In this document: positions 47,501 through 57,916 of the stretch, piece by piece | Layout: every line of letters begins with the position of its first letter | How positions within the stretch are numbered: position 1 is the first letter of the stretch | Source of the DNA: Coffea arabica | Taxonomy: Eukaryota > Streptophyta > Magnoliopsida > Gentianales > Rubiaceae | NCBI RefSeq assembly: GCF_036785885.1 | Contig: NC_092316.1 | Location: forward strand, 49,299,001 to 49,363,000 | Length of the DNA stretch: 64,000 nucleotides | Direction of reading: 5' to 3' | The notes under the pieces: generated by a model | What the model was told of the DNA's origin: nothing | Database searches by the model: none | Seen by the model: only the letters and a program-made list of their open reading frames with translations | Made by a program: the position numbers and the translations under genes

Positions 47501-48483
47501 AAATTATACCTTTTGTTTTGTGTCCATGTGCAGGTGTATAGAGCACAGCATATCTTTAAGCCAATAAAATATAAGAAAATTCACAATAATGCAAGTCCAA
47601 AATTGGTTGCCAATTTGACCAATGGGTTCCATGATATTGGTAATGACGTCTGTCTTACTGCAGAAAATTAGACACTGCCAGGCCAATCCCAGCTAAGAGA
47701 AGATGCTTCCTCCTCAGATTACATAAATTAAGAGGTCAATTTGTTTACATTGAAATATCTTGAAATAATCCAAAATACATTTGTGTAGATATGCCAGGCA
47801 TCATATTTTGATTGGAGAAGGAATGCTTGAAAAGGATAGTGATCATTAAAAAATTGTACTTGCAATATTATATGAGTTGTTTTCATTATCTTTGATCCCA
47901 TGATTTGATTGTTGCTCTGTCTCCATTTACCAAGCTCATTAAGCCATTTGGCCCCGTGTTGTTGTCTTGTAAACTCAGACACTCCCCCTTTGTTTCTTAA
48001 GAGACCATGATCGATCAAGAAATGTATGGATTTTTTTTTTTTTTTTGTTTGGGTAAATTCAGATGTCTAGACTTGAATAATTTCATCTAAATCTTGATAC
48101 TATTACTGGACTAAGAGTATGTGGAATACATACATAGTGATACAGCTATGAACTTTCTTCCATTTCCCCCCTTACCTAAGATGTTTGGGAAAATATTTGC
48201 AAACATGATGACATAATTTTCCTTAATTGCTACTCTTAATTTTCTGGTTTTCTATCTATTTTGTCACTACAGGAGAAACAGTTTAAATAATTGAGAACAC
48301 ATTCAGCACAATTTTTAGCTGACTGTTTTATCTGTCAAATCACTTTTTTATTTCACATAAATCACATCAAAAAAGTGTTACACACTCATTATATTTTTTT
48401 GCCTTTCATCTCTGTCGTACAACCTCTAACAACAATTTTCACAAAGCCCAGCCTATCCGTTCTGCATTGAGTTAACAAATGTA
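44568..48483. other. Gene-free region
   Basis: No gene supported. It holds a second copy of the three-copy MITE (46637-46769) and a short dispersed-core copy near 48330-48380. The stretch 45200-45660 is less AT-rich and looks single-copy, but shows no reading frame. Confidence 0.45.
46637..46769. mobile_element. Small MITE, copy 2 of a three-copy family
   Basis: It shares GATTAATTTTTTCTACACTG, CTGTCAGCGTTGGATGAATG and GTGTATATAAGATTTA with the copies at 39689 and 50545. Confidence 0.68.
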
Positions 48484-48649
48484 GTGTGTTTGGATAGTGG
48501 GTTATTTTCCCAAATATATTTGTTTACATCATCATTACAATTTTCAATACAGTTTTTTATCTTTTCAATTACTCTTTTATCTCACATACATCACATCACA
48601 AAAAATACTAGAGTAAAAATATCTCAAATAACCCACTGTCCAAACACAC
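48484..48649. mobile_element. MITE, 166 bp, TA target duplication
   Basis: GTGTGTTTGGATAGTGGGTT on the left is inverted on the right (GTGTGTTTGGACAGTGGGTT), with inverted repeats of about 27 bp. TA flanks both sides (48482-48483, 48650-48651). The interior contains the core ATCTCACATACATCACATCA that recurs in the window. Confidence 0.85.
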
Positions 48650-48651
48650 TA

Positions 48652-51600
48652 TATTGGAAACTCTTGTTTCATGGAAGTCGTCTTGTCATGTTGCACGACT
48701 TGATTTGACGGGTGCGACTCTTGGAATCACGTACTATGTGCATCATCTTTTGAATAGCGATTTCAGGACAATGATTAGCTTATTTATTCCATGTTCATGC
48801 CGCCATCAAGAATCACATTTTTAGATCGTAGAAAAAATTGTTGAACTTTGAAATGTTTTGCCAAATTTGGTTGCATACCCAGAATGCATGTCCTAACTAA
48901 TATTGCAATCTTAAACCATGTTATGATTTACAAGACCTTTCTTTCTTTCTTTCTTTCTTTTTTTCCCATAAAGAGAACCAACGTAAAATTTCATCTAGTT
49001 CTTGATAATTCGAACTCGAACTTATTGATTATAGGGGAAGCGTTTACGAACTCAACCTTTTTATTTGCGTTATCAGTTTGAAACACGATAATGTGAGTCA
49101 TGAATGTTTTTTTAAAAAAATCATCACAATCCAATTGTCTGGTGGGAAGGAAATTAAGCAAACAAGAAAAAAATGTGTAAGTTAAAATTGCCAAGAAGTA
49201 AATCAACCGACCCATTCTCAGTTACGAGAAATGGAGAATATTAAACAGAATTCTTCTTTTCTCCAATTGGAGATTCCTTTATCAACAAGATAGTGCTGAA
49301 AGTCTATTGTTCATTTTCAATATTCATACGCTAAGTATAAGGTTTTAGTGTGCTATCATTTTTATCCTACATTGGTTAATAACTAAAGTACAAGTTGCTT
49401 ACAACGTTTGAAGTTTGCTATTATTCCGCAATAGGTGAAAGCTTGCAGATCACAACTATGTGTTTGAAGTTGCTTTTGTCCTTCAACGACCTTAATATTA
49501 ATGCAAGAAAAGAAAAAACTAAAATCAAGTGTAATGTACTTGGACATATATAAATGATAATCACAACTATTTACAGATTTTCTTGTGAATATTACAAAAT
49601 TTCGAACCAAAGAAATTCTATTTTAATTTTATTTTATTTTGTGAATGAAATTAATACGTCATACGTAAGGAAGAATTATTGAGGTGGGCTGGTGAGCTAA
49701 CAAGATATGACGTTGAAAGCTACATCTTAGAAAGGGGTCCTAAGTAATGAGGCTACAAGAGCAAAATTCATGGCCCTAGGGCTGCTTTCAATAGCTGCTG
49801 CTTTTGCCTTCTTTGTTTTTCTTGCACATTAAACTCAACTGATGTGAAAGTTTGTGTAGATAAATTCTGATTCCTATTTTTCTCATGAGTTATTTGATTG
49901 TTATGTATCCTGCAAAACCCATAGAAATTGCAACTTGAGAATTAAATCCTTCTAACCAAGATCAAGTTATGGATCTTCCCTGATACTGTATATGCAAGTT
50001 TTCATGTCACTTTCTTAATAAGATCCAAGCTACATCAATAATTGGTTGGATTAATAGACAGCGTGAATATTTTTTTTTTTCTCCAAGAGTTCAGAATTTT
50101 TTTTTTAATATAAGTCGAAGATCTGAAATTCGGAATTTCTCACTTACACTTTCTTCTTTCATACCACTCAACCCATCTCTTCCCCATTAGAGTTCAGAAT
50201 TTGTCACAACATGTACATTAAATATCTGTAAGCGAATGTTAAAATCAAATTATCAGCAAGATGTTGATGGAGCCAGGTTGTAGCTTTTCTATGATTCCTT
50301 ATTTGAGTTAAAAGTAAAGAGAAAGAAAAATGAAAAAAAAAGTCAAGTGACAAATTGCAAATTTACTTTATCAAAATAGTGAACCAAAAAGACTAATCTT
50401 TTGCAGGACAAAGCAAACAGATACAAAGGAAAGAGCAAAAGAGAAAGCTGATATACCCAAAAAGAACATAAATCTCTAGGGGAGGGTCAACTAAGTTACA
50501 ACCCATAAAAATGCCCTATTAATGCCATAGTCTATTTTTTATTTGGATTAATCTTTCCTACTATACACTGTCAGCGTTGGATGAATGATAAATATGTAAA
50601 TTTTGAATTTGAAGTTCGCCTTTTACATAGTGTATACACTATCAGTGTATATAAGATTTATTCTTTTTATTTTCACAGCCATTTTTATGCAAAATACCAA
50701 AATTAACCTTCTCAAGTCCATATGTAATTTGGGCTTATTAGAGGTAACTTTGTCATTTCAATATTAATTCGCTGTGAAATAAAATATGGATCGTGACATT
50801 ATCATTTTCCCCTGTAAAAGTTCTTGATCCCTTTCTATAGCCATAGACAAGTTATGTCACATTTCTTGATAGCTGAGGAAATTTTGGCTTTAAACATGCA
50901 TATAATACAATTTCAAGCTTGCGTTTGTAGATGCAAACAAGCCCTTTCTAAACATAAGTTAGTTAGTCTAAATATTTGTAGGATTTTTGACAACTTCTTT
51001 AGCCAAAACGCCAAGTTGTCAATAGAATCCAAGAGGGCAGTTGAGTGACGAGTTTGTAATAGTAATCTGGAACATCTTATTGGAAGTAGAAAGCTGAATT
51101 AGTTAGGGGATTTCATCAGTCAGTTATGAACAGAAGTAGCTACCTTAACTAATTGATACCTTCCCTTTCTATTTGTTCTCAGACAAGAAGAGATCAAGAC
51201 AATGCTGAGTTCCTTTTTCCATTATGTTCAATGAAAAGCAACTCCCAAAATGTGATCCTAACAAAAAGTATTCATAAAAAGTGAAAACCACTCGCATTCT
51301 TTGGAGTAAAAAGGTGTTTGATGCTATTAGCATCTATGTCAACTACTATTATATTCTTTTCTTCTTTTTTTTTTTTTTTGGAAAAAAGAAGGATGTTATT
51401 TTTGAAATTGGCTAGATATCGTCCTACACGATTTGTTTGATGAAACCACGATGTGAGTTTCAAAAAGTTTCAAACAAATTATATATTAGAATTAGCATGA
51501 TGTATATGCTAAGACATGTACAACATTGTTTGATTTTTCTTAGCACCCATCCTATAAAATACGTCACTCAAATTATCCAAAATAACTCGTACATTATCAA

Positions 51601-51699
51601 TAATAATAGGATCTATGACAGAAAAACCATCCTCTCTACTTAGCAAAAGTTGGATAACCAAAAATCTTGATAAGTCACCAATACTTGCAGCCATATATA
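48652..51699. other. Gene-free region
   Basis: No gene supported. It holds copy 3 of the small MITE family at 50545-50662, a CTTT microsatellite at about 48940-48962 and several poly-T runs. Confidence 0.45.
50545..50662. mobile_element. Small MITE, copy 3 of a three-copy family
   Basis: GGATTAATCTTTCCTACTAT is followed by ACACTGTCAGCGTTGGATGA and ends GTGTATACACTATCAGTGTA-TATAAGATTTA. The terminal ACACTGTCAG/CTATCAGTGT phrases are inverted. Confidence 0.68.
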
Positions 51700-51884
51700 G
51701 CTCCGTTTGGATTGGCCATTTTTTCAAAAACAAAATTTTCAAATACAATACTGCAGTAATACACAATAATTCAAAAAACATCTCATTCATACAATATATC
51801 AAATATTTCAAAAAATTTTTCATATACACTATTATAGTATAATTTTTCAAAAATAACCAAAAAAACAGCTAATTCAAACGGAAG
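51700..51884. mobile_element. Probable hAT-type MITE, about 185 bp
   Basis: The ends GCTCCGTTTGGATT and, inverted on the right, CTTCCGTTTGAATT are followed inside by poly-T/poly-A-rich text. TCCGTTTGGAT-type ends are frequent in plant MITEs. The target duplication is not clear. Confidence 0.55.
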
Positions 51885-52123
51885 TTTACTGTGACATACG
51901 TATCTGCATTGACAGTCAGAATTTGTCGAAAAACAAGAAAAGAAAAAACACCTAATTTGTTTCCAGCAGACAATTTGTCTATTCTTAATTTGTGCTAGAC
52001 TTTGTAGTTTTTTGGTTTCTCCCTCCACATGGCCAAAAGTGGGGAAGAAAACAATCAGAAGTAACAAAACTATTAAGATCCTGTTCCTCTTTGTATAAAT
52101 GCTTCCTCTAGGTTTTTCCCTTC

Positions 52124-52576
52124 TTGGGTCCAGAAAAATGTTACCAATATGAGAAGGTAATCTCTCATTCATTGGTCCCCTCCCCTATTTCCTGGTTTAA
52201 GTTGAATTCTGACGGACTTGCTTGTTCCAGCTCTGGGGTATCAGGCGCCGCTGGTTTTATACGAGACAGCCAAGGAGGATGGTTTTCTGGTTTCTCTACA
52301 GTACAGACCTTAGGTAGCTTCTACTTTATTGGCAAAATGTTGAGGTTGGGGGATGCTTTAAATCTGGCTGCCGAACTCAACATCTCTTTCTTGGAAATTG
52401 AACTTGATTGCCTACTGCTAGTGCTAGCACAAATTTTAAATGATGATTTTATAGAAACTTATGAACTGTCTTCTCTACTTATTGATTGCAGGACACGACT
52501 GAGGAAATTTCAACGAGCCACCGTGAGGCAAAATTACATGGAAGCCAACCAGACGCATTGGCAAAAAGGATATTAG
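52124..52576 (+). pseudogene. RNase H-like (RVT_3) pseudogene
   Basis: The first half reads WFKLNSDGLACSSSGVSGAA and GFIRDSQGGWFSGFS, the start of a plant RNase H domain with the first catalytic aspartate (NSDG). Later DALNLAAELNISFLEIELD supplies the third acidic position. The stretch that should hold the second (…AELWAL-type) is replaced by unrelated sequence (…SFYFIGKMLRLGD). The final EANQ…LAKR block is shifted by one base near 52553. It belongs to the RNase H domain found at the end of plant LINEs and in many stand-alone plant pseudogenes. It is separate from the LINE at 20 kb and has no neighbours that suggest a function. Confidence 0.75.
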
Positions 52577-52647
52577 TTTAAGATCCTCCTATTTGATAAT
52601 TCAATTAAGTATTTAAAGTTAATGATTTCGAACTCTAACATGTTTAA

Positions 52648-52865
52648 ATGTGTTTGATAACTAGAAGTAAAATATCTTAATTAAATAAATAATTCTAAAT
52701 TATTTGGATAAATTTTATTTAAAAAAATGATAAACTGTTCACTTATCACTTAATACAAAATAAACTTAAATATTACTATTTTAGTACTTTAACAATTTAG
52801 TAACTTAATAAATTCAAATTTTAAACTTCAGATTTGAGATTTCAGTTTATCAAACGCACACTAAA
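52648..52865. mobile_element. Possible small TIR element
   Basis: ATGTGTTTGATAACT near 52648 is roughly inverted by AGTTTATCAAACGCACACT near 52845-52863. The interior is AT-rich and non-coding, and directly follows the RNase H pseudogene. Confidence 0.4.
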
Positions 52866-53551
52866 AATGTTCCTTTTGTATCTTATTCCCTTTGCCCCTC
52901 TTTTGTATTTCCTCCCCCTTTTTGGATGATATTAGGGGTCTTTCACCACCTCGATGACTGTACTTAACAGTTTATAAGTGCTTTTCTTTATTTATGCTAG
53001 CTTTTCATTTTCTACTGCCCAATATTTCCCATTCGGTAGTTCAATTTATGATCTAAGCTATTAAGATAGTAGATTGTCAAACCTACTCGGCTACGATTAT
53101 CTACTTAGCTAGGGAGTTTTGTGTCCATTCCGCTAATTATTAATTGCCAAAGAATACGTTTTGGTGGTTCCATTCTCTGTGCACGCAATATTAGGATAAA
53201 GCACAAAAAATGGAGTTGGGATTTTGCGTAAATTTGAAGCATAAATGGCCTTGGAGAAATTTTGCATTTAATGACCATTTGAGTATTAATGCACTTGGTC
53301 TATGATACGGTTGGTTGCGGTTTGAAAACTAAAGTTTGAAATATGAACCTGACATTTGAATCCGTTAAGTTATGAAATTATTAAATACTATGGGTGCATT
53401 TGAGTAATGTTTACCGAAGTAATTTAGAGCCACTTAATTAATTAAAACATTCTATTTTTTGTTATCAATCCCGTTTGAACATATTAACGTTTGAACTCGT
53501 TAAATTTAAGTGCTGAATTGAGTAATCAAACAAGGCCTAAATCTGATACAT

Positions 53552-53555
<4 letters not shown>

Positions 53556-53602
<47 letters not shown>
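53556..53602. repeat. (TA)n microsatellite, about 23 units
   Basis: An uninterrupted alternating TA run. Confidence 0.97.
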
Positions 53603-53608
<6 letters not shown>

Positions 53609-56440
53609 TAAGTGTTCACTTATCACTTTTTTTTTGGAGCAAATTTCGCCTAGAAAATTTAGTATCACTTAATTAATTAATTCAGATATTCTTATAAAAT
53701 GAGTCCGAACATATTCTTGCTTTCAGACAATATAAATAAAGCTAACAAAAAAAGTTTTCATGTAACTGATTACTTATGTTGCAAGTAAGATGCATATGAA
53801 TGAATGATCGTTAAGGCGATGCAGCATCCACAATAGAATATGGAAACCCTTCACATAAAATCAAGATATATTTGTCCTGATAGAGCAGCATCCATGATTA
53901 CAAATTAATGTCTTTACTTGGTCTCAGAAAGAAAGATAGGAGGGTGGAAAACCGGAATTGCTGGATTTATCTGAGTTCAATCAAATCCCACTCCTTTCCC
54001 GCTTCTTAAATTCAACTCTTCCCCCGTTTTTTTTTTTTTTTTTTTTTTTTAAAAGGCCCATTAAATCATAGCAAGAGTCCAGGACTATCCCCATGACAAA
54101 CTTAAGCTGGGCTTTGATAGTTAAATGGGCTCAAACCAACGGAATCTTCTAAGCCTGGATCGATCAACAAAACTATTCCAGAAGGCTTGACCACCTCTTA
54201 TGTTTGTCATAATTCCACCGGCCGCTCCCCAAGTTTCTGATTTTGCTATGGCATGGCTACCTCCCGGGGTTAGTAAATACTCGTATAATACATATTTGTA
54301 TGTATTATTTATAAAAGGCCTTTCATATGCTTTAAAAATATTTTCAAAAATATTCATATGAATTATGAATAAAAACATGTATAAAACGCGTAACAATAGG
54401 AATTATAGTTCAATTTAAAAAAAAAAAATTTAAAATTTGAGTAAGGACAATGACTTATCTTCTTGGTTATATATAAAACAATAGCGACATATAACATAAT
54501 TCTGTATATTCATACATATAAAAGTAACACGTTGATAAAATTGTGATAAATTTAGCATCTCATATACAAGAATATGAGTTAAAATTGGTAGAAATGTAGC
54601 ATAATCTTTTAAAAAATATATGGTAAATTTAACCGTATCTTTTGTTCCATAACTTTCAAATATATTCATATTATTCACATACGAATTTATATGCATAATT
54701 TTGCTGAACATGTATTTTTATGTCAAACTTTTAATCATACTTTTGAAAAATTCCGTATAATGTACATACATATAATTTTTTGTGTTATAACCATATCATA
54801 CTCTACTACTTACCATTTTTTATTTGCCTTTTACTATTTCTTTATGCAGTTTGTAATACCAATGTCCTTTTTATGTTTAGAGTAATTTGATGACTAAATT
54901 AAATAGGAATCATCATACCGAGCACGAATTCCTACTTGTCTCATTCCGAAAAACTAGAAAAATAAAAAGGTTTAAATACTGTAGCACTTTTATTTGCAAA
55001 TAAAAAGAGTTTATTTGCATGATTTATTTGAGATAATTACTATAGCATTTTTTGTGATGTGATGTATGTGAGATAAAAAGGTGGTTGAAATTTGTGAAGT
55101 AAATTTTTTTATTTGAAATCAAGCCAATCCAAACAAACCCAAAGCGTTTACTTTTTTCTGAATTATTTTGCTTTTCTGGTCCAAATCGATGACTTGAAAA
55201 CTAAACAAATAAAAAATACTGAAAATTATATATAAACTTGTTTGTGATGTTTTCAAGTTGGTACAAAAAATTATTTGCATTATTATAAAATATTTTAAGT
55301 TATTGTTATAAGTATTGTAAATTATTTATAATTCTAAATATCTTAATATTTCTTGTCCAAACGAGTGACATAAAAGACTATTAAAAGGCCCTGCGAGCCC
55401 ATTATCAACTTTTAAGTTTCAATTAAATAACCATATCAACCAAGTTTACAAAATTTAAGAAATAAATGTTTGTGTTATGACAATAAAGAGTCAACAAGAA
55501 AAAAGTAAATTTAGAATGAGATTATATTTTCTCTTTCATAATGACTTTTTTTAATAATATATTTGGAAGTAGGTTGCAAAAACTAGAAAAATACCGAAAG
55601 TAAAGGAGGCAAGTGAGATTTTTAAAATTCAAGGATATTAAGTAATACTATTAGAAATGTTAAGGAATGTTTTTGTTTTCTAAAATGGGATGAGTTCAGA
55701 AAACTCCCTTGGGATTTCTCATAATATCACGTAGCATTTCTAAAGTTTCTAAAACCTCGCTCACCTCTCTTAAATTGATGATTTTTGAAATATTTTAGCC
55801 CTTTTGGGGGAAAAGTAAGAGAGATAAAATTTTACTTTCAATACTACCCATATATTGTTCCATTTGTGAAACTTACATCAACAATAAAAATTAAAATAAG
55901 GCTAAAAAGGAAAGTTAAAAATTTTAGAAATTGCATATGTTGTTTTCAAAGAAAAAAAAATAGCATAGGGAATTTTTTGACATTTTATCATAAGATCATC
56001 TTTTGAATTATCTTTTTAATACTAGCTTATTCATAATTTTTTTTTCTATAAATAGGTTTTGCATGCAAGATACATGCATATTTTAATTTTGAGTACAACT
56101 TGAATTATATCATGTGTTAAAACATATTTTCTAAAAACTTTACTTGACTTCCTTAAATCTGCCCGACAAAATTTTTTATGAATAAAATTATTTGCCAACA
56201 TCCTTTTTAAGTGATTGACATTACTAAATTTAACTTAGCCACATCCTTTTCTACCCCTACCACCTGAATACATAGAAATATGAACTAATATTATTTGATG
56301 TTCATTTGGTTTTTTTTTTTTTTTGGAATTTTTGGTTAAATAATTATTAAGAATGCAAAGGTAATTTCGTCAATTTATGACCGCTGAAATCTGACCTCTA
56401 ACCTCGAGAAACCTCAAGAGGTTCGATTTTTTTTTTTTTT
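53603..56440. other. Gene-free region before the Cdc14-like gene
   Basis: Mostly AT-rich non-coding DNA. The segment 54120-54270 is less AT-rich and open on the minus strand (…GGSHAIAKSETWGAAGGIMT…), unrecognised. A dispersed-core copy lies at 55040-55100, and degenerate ends of the 25.8-kb MULE-like MITE family at 55590-55800. Poly-T runs occur at 54028-54050 and 56428-56448. Confidence 0.5.
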
Positions 56441-56499
56441 TTTTTTTTGATAAGCGATCTTTTTTAACTTTTGTACAGCTTGAAGCCAAGATTGGGAAT

Positions 56500-56785
56500 A
56501 TCTGGTGAAAGCAACCGAAAAGGACTTTGATCTACTGTAGCCATCTCCTCCCTCGAGTGAGTTTCCTCCCATTACTTTCCTCTCCAAATTTCACCGCCAC
56601 CTGTGTATATGATGTGAAAGCCTCCTCCTTGTCTTCTTCGCCCTTTTATTTTTCCTTCTGCTTCTCTTGAATCTTTGCCACCCCACTTGCTGTTTAATTG
56701 AAGAGTCTTCAAAGAGAGAATTTTGGGTTAAAGATTGATTTGTTATGGCTGTGTTTCTGTGCAATTTCTCATGACTTGGATGCGG
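56500..56785 (+). other. 5' UTR exon of the Cdc14-like gene (predicted)
   Basis: Pyrimidine-rich, leader-like sequence (…CTCCTCCCTCGAGTGAG…TCACCGCCACC…) ends at a strong donor (GCGG/GTAAGTAG, 56785/56786). It holds short upstream ATGs that end quickly. The transcription start is not defined; about 56500 is a guess. The intron to 57826 contains an unexplained GC-rich segment. Confidence 0.45.
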
Positions 56786-56887
56786 GTAAGTAGTTTTTTT
56801 TTTTCGTAATTTTTGTAATTTGTTTATATCCTTACAGCCTTTATAAATTATGGTGAAAGTCTCCGTTCATGGATATCTGATGAGCCA

Positions 56888-57100
56888 ATGCGGGATAACT
56901 CGGTAGACTCGGCCGGTCTTTTGAGTCCCGGAGTCGACTTAGCCCGGGATATGGCGGAACGAGTTTCCACCGGCTCCACGGTCTCCAGGATATGGCGGAA
57001 CGGTCGTGGAATGGAAGCTAAAGTTCCGGTGACTACTTGGCTAGGTCGACCCGGACTCGGCCGAGTCTTTGAACTGGCTTTGGCAATCTTTTACCATTGA
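56888..57100 (+). other. GC-rich open segment inside intron 1 of the Cdc14-like gene
   Basis: A 70-codon open frame (start MRDNSVDSAGLLSPG…) lies in sequence much richer in G+C than its surroundings, with a 15-bp direct repeat GGATATGGCGGAACG at about 56947 and 56989 and the palindrome ACTCGGCCGAGT near 57055. The antisense strand is also open. I do not recognise it. It could be a captured fragment or an unannotated small exon. Confidence 0.3.
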
Positions 57101-57898
57101 AACTGACTAATATAATGTGTTTAGATTCGTGAATTTTGTTGCAGCTGTCTACTACTAGAAGATATAAATTTTATTACTTGAAGAAAGGATTACCTAGTGT
57201 CATTCGATTATGTCTCAATTTTTTGCCTTTTTACTCGAGCAGCTGAACCATTCCATGCTTGCTGTTGTGTGTGTGTTTTAATGTGTATTGTTAGCATGTC
57301 TTCAAGTTGGTCTTCGATTTAGAGATCATTTTGTACTTTTAGAAGATTGATTTGAATAGTTTAGGTCTAAGTTTGTTTATTAGTTAGCATGTTTCCGTGC
57401 AATTTTTTACTTCTAAGACCTCATCCCAGACAAGCATTTGCCTGCCATTTGTGTGCAGCGTCAGTTCATGTTTTATTCATCCATATGCGATTAATTCGAT
57501 AGACCTACTGTTTTTTAAACATATTGATTGACATCACCATAATTTTCAATAAGTTGGATTAACAGGGAAATTTGTGTTCGAAGGTTCAGTTTTGGCTTAT
57601 TTGAGACTATATAATATGGTGTGACCCAGATTTGTAACATTTCAGCAAGATTAAGTTGGGAAATTCTGAATCCTAAGCCAATTGAATTTACTGTGTTAAA
57701 ACTGAATTTTATTGGAATAGAAGTCAAAACAGAAAAGCAGAAAAAACATATACGTGGTATTGCCAATTTAAGAATTGGAGGGTATATGTGACACTGACTT
57801 TCAATCTGCCTTCAAATTTTCTGCAGGAAAGAACTTGGGTCTGGTACTTGGGAAGAAGCTTCACTAAAATTTACTGATAAGTTTCAGCTGGAAGCACA

Positions 57899-57916
57899 AT
57901 GTCTATACCAAAATGA
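57899..57916 (+). promoter_or_regulatory. Five-codon upstream ORF overlapping the predicted start
   Basis: ATG TCT ATA CCA AAA TGA: its stop codon overlaps the predicted main ATG (57913) as ATGA. If the 57913 start is used, this arrangement could set translation by termination-reinitiation. It matters only if the first-exon model is right. Confidence 0.4.
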
